DNA of 64,000 bases from Clostridia bacterium (GTDB lineage Bacteria; Bacillota; Clostridia; Oscillospirales; Acutalibacteraceae). The notes beneath the pieces were generated by a model. It ran no database searches. It was given only the letters and a program-made list of their open reading frames with translations, and was not told the origin of the DNA. This document shows positions 25,911 through 34,158 of the stretch, piece after piece; the first letter of the stretch is position 1; each line of letters starts with the position of its first letter. The translations under genes were made by a program, and so were the position numbers. The DNA lies in assembly GCA_017465825.1 (NCBI GenBank), contig JAFTVI010000012.1:57889-121888 (forward strand), in the 5' to 3' direction.

Positions 25911-27332
25911 TTATTTATATAATTTAATGCTTTTTATTATCGGATTACCTCTTGACTGAGTAACAACAAATATTACCTCGTCTGCATCTATTCCGTCAGG
26001 GAAGTGCATAATTTTACCGGAGCCTATTGTTGTGCCCGTTGTGATTTTTTTACCGTCTGCAAAAATCTCAAATTCCTCAACGCGCTGGCTGTAGCGTATA
26101 TCCTCTTCAATAACCATTGTCCTGAATTTGTCAACGGGAGTTATCTTAGCACCCACCTCGTTTTCCTGCAGCATAAAGCCTGCCGCACCGGGGAGAAATT
26201 CCTCGCCGTCCTTGTCAATAATCAGCATTTCAAAGGGTACGTTGTCCCTGAAAGTCTTTCTTATTGTTACGGCAAAATTGTTGAGAGTGTTTATCTCCCT
26301 GTCGTTGATAAGCCCCCGTGTATCGGGCGGAACATTTAAAAGAAATGCCGCATTACCGCCTACCGTGTTGTAATAAATCCGCACAAGCTCTTCAGCGGTC
26401 CTTTTGCCGCCGTTTTTTGCATCCTTGTAGTATTCGTCATCGTGCCAGAACCAGCCGTGAGTTATGGAAACATCAGCCTCGGCAGGACACCAACGAAGAT
26501 TATCGGCATTTTCAAGCATTTCTCTGCTGCCCAAATCTTCTTCTACGCGGTCAAACATAGTCAGTCCGATTGTTTCGTCCTTCTGGGAATTTGATGCAAC
26601 CTTTTCATTGGTTTTTGCAGTCCATTCAATTACGTTCCATTCGGATTTTCTTACTTTTCCGCCCTCGTTGCCAATCCAGCGCACATCGGGACCGCAGTTT
26701 GCAATAACAGCATTCGGCTGATATTTTCTTATAACCGCATAATAACGTTCCCAATCGTAAAACTGCTTTCTGCCGTTTTTTCCCTCACCGCAGGCGCCGT
26801 CAAACCAGAAACAGAAAATCTCACCGTAACCGGTACAAATCTCGGTAAGCTGATTTACAAAAAAGTCGTTGTATTCGTATGTGCCGTAGGTCGGCTCGTG
26901 TCTGTCCCAGGGGGAAAGATAAATGCCAAGCTTCAATCCGAATTTTTTACAGCTTCCGCTCAATTGTTTTACAACATCCTTGCCGTAAGGACTTTTCATA
27001 ACGGAATGGTCTGTATATTTTGTGTCAAACAGACAGAATCCGTCGTGATGCTTTGCGGTAAAAATTATTCCCTTTGAGCCGCTGTCCTTTAAAACACGGC
27101 ACCACTGGTCGGTGTCAAGCTCAGTAGGATTGAATACGCTCTCATCCTCTGTTCCGTCACCCCATTCACGGTTGGTGAATGTGTTTACGCCGAAGTGAAT
27201 AAAATTGTAGTATTTCATTTCGTGCCATAACAGCTGTCTTTCCGAAGGACGGACAGCAAGATATCTTTTGATTTCGTCATTTATAACAGGGAAGCCGTTG
27301 TTTTTAATACACCAGGCTCTCTTGATGTTCAT
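25911..27332 (-). CDS. GH29 alpha-L-fucosidase
   Basis: This 473-residue protein without a signal peptide has GH29 blocks YYNFIHFGVNTFTNREWGDG (near 42), FTAKHHDGFCLFDTKYTDHS (near 92), LGIYLSPWDRHEP and IFCFWFDGACGEG (near 170; Asp is the predicted nucleophile). The C-terminal beta-sandwich is of the usual size. It would release alpha-L-fucose from host or plant glycans after import. AGGTGATTTT precedes the ATG. It is a separate unit upstream of the MNT gene (about 100 bp apart) and divergent from the lipid operon. Confidence 0.9.
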   Translation of the reverse strand: MNIKRAWCIKNNGFPVINDEIKRYLAVRPSERQLLWHEMKYYNFIHFGVNTFTNREWGDGTEDESVFNPTELDTDQWCRVLKDSGSKGIIFTAKHHDGFCLFDTKYTDHSVMKSPYGKDVVKQLSGSCKKFGLKLGIYLSPWDRHEPTYGTYEYNDFFVNQLTEICTGYGEIFCFWFDGACGEGKNGRKQFYDWERYYAVIRKYQPNAVIANCGPDVRWIGNEGGKVRKSEWNVIEWTAKTNEKVASNSQKDETIGLTMFDRVEEDLGSREMLENADNLRWCPAEADVSITHGWFWHDDEYYKDAKNGGKRTAEELVRIYYNTVGGNAAFLLNVPPDTRGLINDREINTLNNFAVTIRKTFRDNVPFEMLIIDKDGEEFLPGAAGFMLQENEVGAKITPVDKFRTMVIEEDIRYSQRVEEFEIFADGKKITTGTTIGSGKIMHFPDGIDADEVIFVVTQSRGNPIIKSIKLYK

Positions 27333-27390
27333 AAAATCACCTCAAAAAGATTATATATTCAATCGGAGGATTTGGCAAGAGGAAATTCAA

Positions 27391-27569
27391 TTTATCGGCG
27401 AAAGCCGATAAAAATGAGTAATTAGCAATTAGCAGTGAGTAATGGTGGAAAGGGCGTTGCCCTTTAACCCATTTTATATAAATCAAGCCCGTAGGGCTTC
27501 CTCAATTGCTCATTTCTCACTGCTCATTGCTCATTAAACAATAATTTAGCAGAACACTAAATTATTGTT
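27391..27569. repeat. MITE-like hairpin element C
   Basis: It fills most of the 357-bp gap between GH29 and the acyl-CoA synthetase gene. Order: stem TTATCGGC / GCCGATAA (27392-27411); left arm with TAATTAGCAATTAGCAGTGA; hairpin AAAGGGC / GCCCTTT; hairpin AAGCCC / GGGCTT; right arm with CTCACTGCTCATTGCTCATT (imperfect complement of the left); and the 13-bp perfect hairpin AACAATAATTTAG / CTAAATTATTGTT (27537-27549, 27557-27569). No coding potential. Same plan as the element at 54294-54460. Confidence 0.75.
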
Positions 27570-27603
27570 TACGAGCGGTAAATTTTAATATCTAAATATA
27601 GTG

Positions 27604-27632
27604 TTGCAAAATTTCAGCAAATGGTATATAAT
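27604..27632 (+). promoter_or_regulatory. Promoter of the lipid operon
   Basis: TTGCAA, 17 bases, TATAAT, about 57 bases before the ATG at 27689. Confidence 0.75.
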
Positions 27633-27688
27633 TAAACTAACTATGAAGTTTTCTTTATTTGCATATATATTTTTTCGGAGGAAAATAA

Positions 27689-29383
27689 ATGAAAAAGCCA
27701 AACCTTGATATGACTCCGGTAGTGCATCCTTATCCGGAAACAACCATGTTCGGTGCCGTTGCAGATGCCGCCGCGCGCTTTCCCAAGGCTCCTGCTCTCG
27801 AATTTATGGGCAGTATCACCACTTTTTCTGAATTTATAAGAAAAACAGAGCTTGCCGCCAAGGCGTTTTATAAAGCAGGCATCAGAAGAAACGATGTTGT
27901 CACTATCGGTATGCCCAATACGCCTCAGGCTGTTATCTGTCTTTATGCTCTTAACAGAATCGGTGCCATTGCAAATATCATTCATCCCCTTTCTTCAAAA
28001 AAGAATATTACTTTCTATCTCGATTACGCGGACAGTAAAATGATTCTCTGTCTTGACCAGTTTTACGAGAAGGTTCTTGACGCCGTAAAGGAAGCAAAAA
28101 GGGAAGTCAGAATCATCGTTGCAAGAATTTCAGAGGAATTGAATCCCGTTCTTGCGGCTGGCTATGCCCTTACACAGGGCAAGGAATACCGCAAATTCCC
28201 TTACAAGGGCAAAGGCGTTGTATGGAGTGATTTCCTTCGTACAGGTATGGGCGTTAAGCTCCCCGTTATGCAGTATGAGAAGGATAAGACTTCAGTTATT
28301 CTGTACAGCGGCGGTACGAGCGGCACACCCAAGGGCATCTGCCTTTCTGATTACGGCTTTAACGCTATAGGTATGCAGGTTGCAGACGTGTGCGGCTGTA
28401 ATCTTACCTACGGCTGTTCATTTCTTTCTGTTATGCCTCTTTTCCACGGCTTCGGTATTGCCATAGGCATTCACGCCATACTTGAAAACGGCGCTGAGTG
28501 TATTCTTATACCTCAGTTTACAAAAGAAACCTACGCGCAGGCTATTATCAAGAAAAAACCGAACTTTATTGCAGGCGTTCCCACATTATTTGAAGCTCTT
28601 CTCGGTGTTGATGCCTTCAAAGGGCAGGATCTGTCCTTCCTTGTGGGGGTATTCTGCGGCGGAGATGCGGTAAACGAGGATCTGCGAAACAGAGTAAATA
28701 AGTTTTTCAAGGAGCATAATGCATCCGTGCAGATACGCGAGGGATACGGACTTACAGAGTGCATAAATGCAAGCTGTCTTACTCCTGAGCATACTTATAA
28801 AAAAGGCAGTATCGGTCTTCCTCTGCGCGATATGGTTTATAAAATCGTTGAGCCCGGTACATTCAATGAATTGCCATGCGGTCAGGACGGTGAAATTATA
28901 ATCAGCGGTCCCACCCTTATGCTAGGTTATCTCAAAAATGAGGAAGAAAACGAAAAAACACTCCGCGTAGATGAAAACGGCACAAAATGGTTGTTTACCG
29001 GAGATATGGGTTCTATCGACGAAGAGGGCTATGTATATTTCAAACAGCGTCTTAAGAGAATGATAATTTCCAGCGGATATAACGTTTATCCGTCACACGT
29101 TGAAAAAGTGCTTGACAGTCATCCTGACGTTGACTACTCCTGCGTAATCGGCGTTAAGGATTCATACAAAATGCAGAAGGTAAGAGCTTATATAGTTCTC
29201 AACTCCGATGTTCCCGAAACTGAGGAGGAAAAGAAAAAAATCCTTGAATACTGCAAGGATTATCTTGACGTGTTCGAAAGGCCCAAGCAGATATATTTCC
29301 GCAAGGAGTTGCCCCGTACTCTTGTAGGTAAGGTGGCTTACCGCACTCTTGAACTTGAAGCAGAAGCAGAGGAGAAAAAATAA
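27689..29383 (+). CDS. Acyl-CoA synthetase / AMP-dependent ligase
   Basis: This 564-residue adenylate-forming enzyme activates a carboxylic (probably fatty) acid to acyl-AMP and then acyl-CoA. Motifs: YSGGTSGTPKGI (A3 P-loop, near 208), GYGLTEC (A5, near 354), FTGDMGSIDEEGYVYF (A7, near 435), KRMIISSGYNVYPSHVE (A8, near 455) and LVGKVAYRTLE near the end (A10 Lys). No signal peptide. GGAGG precedes the ATG. The stop overlaps the next start (TAATG), and the PlsC-like and patatin genes follow, which supports a fatty-acid substrate and a role in membrane lipid remodelling. Confidence 0.92.
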   Translation: MKKPNLDMTPVVHPYPETTMFGAVADAAARFPKAPALEFMGSITTFSEFIRKTELAAKAFYKAGIRRNDVVTIGMPNTPQAVICLYALNRIGAIANIIHPLSSKKNITFYLDYADSKMILCLDQFYEKVLDAVKEAKREVRIIVARISEELNPVLAAGYALTQGKEYRKFPYKGKGVVWSDFLRTGMGVKLPVMQYEKDKTSVILYSGGTSGTPKGICLSDYGFNAIGMQVADVCGCNLTYGCSFLSVMPLFHGFGIAIGIHAILENGAECILIPQFTKETYAQAIIKKKPNFIAGVPTLFEALLGVDAFKGQDLSFLVGVFCGGDAVNEDLRNRVNKFFKEHNASVQIREGYGLTECINASCLTPEHTYKKGSIGLPLRDMVYKIVEPGTFNELPCGQDGEIIISGPTLMLGYLKNEEENEKTLRVDENGTKWLFTGDMGSIDEEGYVYFKQRLKRMIISSGYNVYPSHVEKVLDSHPDVDYSCVIGVKDSYKMQKVRAYIVLNSDVPETEEEKKKILEYCKDYLDVFERPKQIYFRKELPRTLVGKVAYRTLELEAEAEEKK

Positions 29384-30585
29384 TGAGCGATAACAGCAAA
29401 AAGCTGAAACGAAGCAGTCGTTTCAACGCAAGTATAGTAACACCTTTTGTCAAGATTTTCAAACGCCCCGTTATGAAGCTTACAGGTGTTCAGGTTGAAA
29501 AATACACTCCCAAAAGTGATGAATTTATTGTAATCTCAAACCACGCAGATGCTCTTGACCCCGGTTACATTATGGTCTCGCTTAACAGATATATAAGATT
29601 TATCGCAAGTGACCACATTGCAAGAGCGCCCATCGGCGGTTGGATAGTACGTAATCTTGGCGGCGTTATTGTAAAGCACCGCGAAAAGGATTCCAGCGTT
29701 CTTATTGATGATATCGTCGCAAATGCAAGAGCAGGCGTGCCTGTTGCCATATTTGCAGAGGGCGGCACGTCATTTAACGGCGAAACAAGATTTATTTCAA
29801 AGCGTACCGCACAGATGGTCAAGGATTGCGGTACTGCTCTTATTACATACAGATTTGTGGGCGGCTATTTAAGATTCCCCAAATGGACCACTCACGCAAG
29901 AAAAGGTCCTGTTTTCGGCAAGGTTGTAAATGAGTATTCAGCTGAGGAAATTGCGGCTATGTCTGTTGACGAGGTATACGAAATTATTAAAAGGGATACC
30001 TATGTCAACTGCTATGATGAGCAGAGAAAGAACACTTACGAATATGTGGGCGAAAATCTCGCAGAGCATCTTGAATGCATTATCTATACGTGTCCCGAAT
30101 GTAAACAGGTCGGTACACTTCACAGTAAAGGTGATTACTGCAAGTGCGATAACTGCGGTTACGGTATAAGAGTAGGCACGGATGCATTTTTCCACGGAAC
30201 CGACGGCAAGGAAGCTGTTTTTGACAACACCTGTGACTGGGATAAATGGCAGCGTGAGATATGGAAAGAAAAACTGCTTTCTGCCAAAGACGGTGAGCTG
30301 ATTCACGAGGACAAAAAGCAGAAGGTTATTTCAGTTGACGGCACAAATAAAAACGTTCTTACCGAAGACGGCGTTGTTCAGCTGTATAAAGACAAGTTTG
30401 TTGTAAAAATCAACGGCGAGGACTATGAAATGCCCTTTGATAAGATTTCCGTACAGACAGTATCAAACTCGGCACTTGTGCTTATAGATGATAAAAATTA
30501 CTTTGATATAAGAAGTTCAATTCCCCGTTCTGCAACAAAATATGTTGCGGCGTGGAGATATCTTACAGGCAAGGATTATTTTTAA
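29383..30585 (+). CDS. PlsC-like acyltransferase with C-terminal zinc ribbon
   Basis: This 400-residue protein has an N-terminal 1-acylglycerol-3-phosphate acyltransferase domain with NHADALDP (H-x4-D, near 53) and FAEGGTSFNG (near 125, replacing the common FPEGTRS). After residue 230 comes CPECKQVGTLHSKGDYCK, then CDNCG, a four-cysteine zinc ribbon, and a further beta-rich domain to the end. Ordinary PlsC proteins are 200-260 residues, so the extra 170 residues are unusual. It probably acylates a glycerophospholipid precursor at the membrane with acyl-CoA from the upstream enzyme. Translationally coupled to it. Confidence 0.88.
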   Translation: MSDNSKKLKRSSRFNASIVTPFVKIFKRPVMKLTGVQVEKYTPKSDEFIVISNHADALDPGYIMVSLNRYIRFIASDHIARAPIGGWIVRNLGGVIVKHREKDSSVLIDDIVANARAGVPVAIFAEGGTSFNGETRFISKRTAQMVKDCGTALITYRFVGGYLRFPKWTTHARKGPVFGKVVNEYSAEEIAAMSVDEVYEIIKRDTYVNCYDEQRKNTYEYVGENLAEHLECIIYTCPECKQVGTLHSKGDYCKCDNCGYGIRVGTDAFFHGTDGKEAVFDNTCDWDKWQREIWKEKLLSAKDGELIHEDKKQKVISVDGTNKNVLTEDGVVQLYKDKFVVKINGEDYEMPFDKISVQTVSNSALVLIDDKNYFDIRSSIPRSATKYVAAWRYLTGKDYF

Positions 30586-30602
30586 TGAAAGGGTGAACCG
30601 GT

Positions 30603-31463
30603 GTGACAGGTTTAATTGATGTGGGCGGCGGTATGAAATGCGCTTATTCCGCAGGTCTGTATGATTATCTTATGGATAACGGTATATACTTCGATTATTA
30701 TCTCGGTGTTTCTGCAGGCAGTATGAATCTGCTGTCATATATGGCGGGCGAAAAGGGCAGAAATATTGCTATGTACCGTGAAAGTGCAAAGGGTGATGAG
30801 TATCTGAGCATTTCCAATCTTGTGCACACAGGCGCTTATATGCATTATGAAAAGGTCGGCGAGGATTATTTTGGCGCCGAAGGTAAAAATGCCTTTAATT
30901 ACGGCAAATTCTTCACTTCGGAGAAGCAATTCGTTGTAAGTGCAACCGACGCGGCAGACGGCAAAACCTGTTACTTCACACGCAGGGATATGTGGGACAG
31001 AACATCTCTTATTCAGATAATATGTGCATCCTGCTGTATTCCCGTAGTAAGCAAGCCGATCGAAATCGACTCAAACCTTTATTTCGACGGCGGACTTGCA
31101 GAGCCTATTCCTTTCAGAAAAGCTTTTGATGACGGTTGCGACAAAATTGTAGTCGTGCTTTCCGCTCCCATTGAGCAGAGAAAGGATAAAATTCCAGGTA
31201 CTGCAATACTGGGTAATACCCTTTTAAGGGAATATCCCCGTATATCCGAGGTTGTTGAGGACAGACCCGCTATCTACAATTATCAGATGCGCTGTCTTAA
31301 GGAGTATGAGAGCGAAGGCAAAGCCCTTATCTTCTCCCCTGAGGAAATTCAGGGAGCATTTACACTCGTTAAAAATGAGGACGTTGTAAACAAGCTTTAT
31401 GAAAACGGTCAGCGTGATGCCAAAAAGAATCTTGCGGCAATACGCAAAATGCTTGCAAAATGA
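30603..31463 (+). CDS. Patatin-like phospholipase
   Basis: This 286-residue patatin-fold lipid acyl hydrolase has the oxyanion loop GGGMK (8-12), the nucleophile motif GVSAGS (Ser37) and the catalytic Asp in LYFDGGLAEP (near 162), giving a Ser-Asp dyad. The GTG start (MTGLIDVGGGMKC) has AAAGG about 9 bases upstream and lies 17 bases after the PlsC stop. It would deacylate phospholipids and, with the ligase and acyltransferase, complete an acyl-remodelling cycle. Closest general type is the RssA/YjjU group. A hairpin terminator follows at once. Confidence 0.92.
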   Translation: MTGLIDVGGGMKCAYSAGLYDYLMDNGIYFDYYLGVSAGSMNLLSYMAGEKGRNIAMYRESAKGDEYLSISNLVHTGAYMHYEKVGEDYFGAEGKNAFNYGKFFTSEKQFVVSATDAADGKTCYFTRRDMWDRTSLIQIICASCCIPVVSKPIEIDSNLYFDGGLAEPIPFRKAFDDGCDKIVVVLSAPIEQRKDKIPGTAILGNTLLREYPRISEVVEDRPAIYNYQMRCLKEYESEGKALIFSPEEIQGAFTLVKNEDVVNKLYENGQRDAKKNLAAIRKMLAK

Positions 31464-31466
31464 TAA

Positions 31467-31496
31467 ATGAGCTGTAAAAAAACACAGCTCATTTTC
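31467..31496 (+). terminator. Terminator of the lipid operon
   Basis: ATGAGCTGT / ACAGCTCAT (31467-31475, 31484-31492) with an A-rich loop, then TTTC. It starts one base after the patatin stop region. Confidence 0.7.
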
Positions 31497-31524
31497 AAGG
31501 GGATAGGAAAAAATGCGTAGAATG

Positions 31525-31609
31525 AATAAACTTCACAAAAATCAAGCATTAGCTTGATTTTTGCTTTGCCCGAAGGCGTACAAAGGTACGTCGAGTGGTG
31601 AAGTTTATT
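31525..31609. repeat. Compact hairpin element with 12-bp terminal inverted repeats
   Basis: Perfect 12-bp ends AATAAACTTCAC (31525-31536) and GTGAAGTTTATT (31598-31609) enclose an 11-bp perfect hairpin AAAAATCAAGC / GCTTGATTTTT (31537-31562) and the small hairpin CGTAC / GTACG. It is 85 bp with no open frame. It could fold into a three-way RNA or DNA structure, and it lies in the gap before the XRE gene. Confidence 0.7.
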
Positions 31610-31687
31610 TATAGCAAAAACACAGTTTTACTCTAACTTTTATTTTTTTAATTATTTTTTAATTTAAAAAGAATTAATTCTCTTTAT

Positions 31688-31719
31688 GTGTAGCTGTTTT
31701 TACGGTCTACACTTTTTTT
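31688..31719 (+). terminator. Weak hairpin with T-run
   Basis: GTGTAG / CTACAC followed by seven Ts. Possibly a second stop signal for rightward transcripts. Confidence 0.4.
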
Positions 31720-31728
31720 ACATCCCCT

Positions 31729-31971
31729 TTATTTGATTTCTTGTTCTAAATTTTTAAAATATTCGGTGTCAAAAAACTCTGTTATTGTAATATCAAGACC
31801 GTCGCACAGTTTTTTAATTGTAATAATACCGGGATTTTTGCTTTGGTTATAAAATATTGATTTTACCGTAGTATAAGGCACGCCCGATATGCTTGCTAAT
31901 TTGCAAAAGTTTATATCCTTCTGATAGCATAATTCTTCAAATCTTTTTTTCACTGCTTCTGTGATATTCAC
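31729..31971 (-). CDS. Small XRE-type helix-turn-helix protein
   Basis: This 80-residue protein is almost entirely a Cro/C1-type domain: NITEAVKKRFEELCYQKD, INFCKLASISGVPYTTVK and a second half with NPGIITIKKLCDGLDITITE. I choose the GTG start at 31971 because AGGA lies 9 bases upstream; the longer frame to 32007 has no ribosome site. A DNA-binding repressor is likely; the target is unknown. It lies just downstream of a WYL-regulator gene on the same strand (75 bp gap). Confidence 0.8.
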   Translation of the reverse strand: MNITEAVKKRFEELCYQKDINFCKLASISGVPYTTVKSIFYNQSKNPGIITIKKLCDGLDITITEFFDTEYFKNLEQEIK

Positions 31972-32045
31972 GCTTATCACTCCTACAAAAATATTGAAAG
32001 CGAACAAGATTATTGAATCAGAGGAGTCTCGTATAATCTCTGAAA

Positions 32046-33035
32046 TTATAACTCACAGCTTTCTAATGCTCCTGTAAGCTGTTGTTTATATTCATCAACT
32101 GCTCTTTGCGGAGCGGTTATTTTTATTTTACCGCCGAAAGTAAACACCCAGGAATAAAAGGTAGGGGAGAGTGCCGCCTTGACCGTAACCGAATAACTTC
32201 CTTTTTTATTCGGAATGAAACGGCATTTCTTGCCGAATTTATCAATTACCGCGCCTGCAAATTCATCAGGACATTCAAGTGTGACTGTTGAGATGTCACC
32301 GCCGAACATTGTAACCGTTGCATTTGCATAGTTCGCCAGATCAAAGTTTCTGAAATATCCCTTGCCGTCCCTTGTTTCGCTGAGAATTTTCACCTTTTCC
32401 ATTTTGTCAACACGGTAATGCTTGATTAAGCCTGCATTGGAATCAAAAGCGATCATATAGTACCTGTCACTGTCAAACTGCAAGGCGAACGGACTTGCAG
32501 TTATAGGCTTGTTGCAGTTGTGGTATTTCTTTTTCTTGTCAGCACCGTAGTTGAAGTAGTAAAATGAAATCTGCTTGTCCGTATTTATCGCTTTGTAAAT
32601 ATTATCGGTGCTGTAATAGATAGACTCGTTTTCCGTTTTGATTCTGTTGGAAATAAAAACGAATCTCTGCAATTCCTTGCGGTCATACTCGCTTGCAAGA
32701 GAGCTGATTTTTTTGATAAGGGTATAGCTCTTCTTCTCAGTAATAAATCTTGACGACTGTACTGCGTCAACAAGCAATTTCAGCTCAGTCAGCTCAAAAT
32801 CCTTTGACAAAAGCTTTATTCCGCCGCTTCTGCCGCGTGTAACCTCAATGTCCATACCGTAATAGCGCAAAGCCTCAATATCCGTGTAAATGCTTTTTCT
32901 TTCAGCCTCAATGTCGTGACCTGCAAGCATAATGCGGAGTTCCTCCGCCGATACGGGGTGCATCTCGTCGGACTTTTCTTTAAGATATTCTGCTATGTAT
33001 AAAAGCTTAAGCTTCTGGTTTGCTGATTTTGGCAT
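32046..33035 (-). CDS. WYL-domain transcriptional regulator
   Basis: This 329-residue protein has an N-terminal winged helix-turn-helix (KLLYIAEYLKEKSDEMHPVS, then YTDIEALRYYGMDIEVTRG, about 8-70). A WYL domain follows at about 150-240 (ISFYYFNYGADKKKKYHN, SPFALQFDSDRYYMIAFDS) with a WCX-like C-terminal extension. WYL domains bind nucleic-acid-related or nucleotide ligands; such regulators often respond to DNA damage or control defence loci, but this one has no obvious defence neighbour. The GGTGATTTT-type leader before the ATG matches other genes here. Confidence 0.88.
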   Translation of the reverse strand: MPKSANQKLKLLYIAEYLKEKSDEMHPVSAEELRIMLAGHDIEAERKSIYTDIEALRYYGMDIEVTRGRSGGIKLLSKDFELTELKLLVDAVQSSRFITEKKSYTLIKKISSLASEYDRKELQRFVFISNRIKTENESIYYSTDNIYKAINTDKQISFYYFNYGADKKKKYHNCNKPITASPFALQFDSDRYYMIAFDSNAGLIKHYRVDKMEKVKILSETRDGKGYFRNFDLANYANATVTMFGGDISTVTLECPDEFAGAVIDKFGKKCRFIPNKKGSYSVTVKAALSPTFYSWVFTFGGKIKITAPQRAVDEYKQQLTGALESCEL

Positions 33036-33105
33036 AAAATCACCCTCTTCTGAATTCGGTAAGATAATTATACTGCTACAAATGTACCATATTCAGGACA
33101 ATAAA

Positions 33106-34008
33106 TCAATAGGGAACGTTGAATTTCAGTTTTCTGTACTGAGTGGGAGACATTCCGGTATGTTTTTTGAATATTTTTGAAAACTGCATAACATCTTCAT
33201 AGCCTACTGATTCACCGGCACTGCTTATTGAAATATGCGATGTGCGCAGTAATCGCTGTGCTTCGTCAATGCGCAGCTTTATTAAATGCCCCTGAGGAGA
33301 GAGCTCCGAATGCTCTTTGAACAAACGGCTTAAATACCTTTTGTTAACCTTTTCATTCTGAGCAAGCAGGTCTATGCAATTTTTTTCCTTGTAATGCTGT
33401 TTTATAAATTCAAGACTTCTTGATACTCTTGTTTCACTCAGGGATACGGCTTTGTATGCGTAAGAATCGGGGTTGAATTTAAGAATCAGCGCAAAAATCT
33501 CAAGCAGCACGGAGTTTAAGTGCATAGCAACGTCAGTGCTCTGATAATCAGCATAAAGAGCAGATTTTATAATTTTAAAAATATGCTGTACATTATTCAG
33601 CGAAAATGTGCACCTGTTTTCCGGCAAACCTGCTGTGGCAAGCAGTCTGTCAGCCATTGCGCCGTCAAAATTTATCCAGCAATAGGTCCAGGGGTCATTA
33701 TTGTCGGGAAAATATTCTGCAAGATGCCCTTTTTTTATAATAAAGCAGTCGTTTGCGCCGATCTGTATGCCGTCGAAGCTGCCTTTTCCGCTTATTATAA
33801 AGTGCAGAGTGTTTGCCTCAAAGGTGTGTTTTCGTTCCTGTTTTGTAGATGTGCATTCTTCAAATCCAAGCATCTGTACATTGAGATATTCATTTTCGGG
33901 TGTGTTCGGTATCATACACATAAAGTCATATTTGCCGTTTGCTTTAAAGCCTTTTTTCAGTATATATTCAGGTTGTTTAAGTATTTCTTCCGTGTAGAGC
34001 GTCTGCAT
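33106..34008 (-). CDS. AraC-family transcriptional regulator
   Basis: This 300-residue protein has an N-terminal cupin-like sensing domain (about 15-150; TLHFIISGKGSFDGIQIGAN) and a C-terminal double helix-turn-helix of the AraC type: NCIDLLAQNEKVNKRYLSRL near 210 and ISISSAGESVGYEDVMQFSK, then FKKHTGMSPTQYRKL near 260-295. Such regulators usually bind a sugar or related ligand and activate a neighbouring uptake or degradation operon. It is divergent from the GPH transporter / metallophosphoesterase / PI-PLC string, its likely target. ATG 34008 is preferred to GTG 34017, which lies in the ribosome site GGTGAT. Confidence 0.9.
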   Translation of the reverse strand: MQTLYTEEILKQPEYILKKGFKANGKYDFMCMIPNTPENEYLNVQMLGFEECTSTKQERKHTFEANTLHFIISGKGSFDGIQIGANDCFIIKKGHLAEYFPDNNDPWTYCWINFDGAMADRLLATAGLPENRCTFSLNNVQHIFKIIKSALYADYQSTDVAMHLNSVLLEIFALILKFNPDSYAYKAVSLSETRVSRSLEFIKQHYKEKNCIDLLAQNEKVNKRYLSRLFKEHSELSPQGHLIKLRIDEAQRLLRTSHISISSAGESVGYEDVMQFSKIFKKHTGMSPTQYRKLKFNVPY

Positions 34009-34158
34009 AAAAATCACCAGCTTGTTTTTGTATGTGAATAGTTACATTATACCATATCACGGTTACACAATGCAATTTAATTTATAAATAAAAAGAATTA
34101 TAATAATATAAAATAAAATTGAATTTTTGTGCAAACTGCAAAAAAGGAGGTAATGCAG

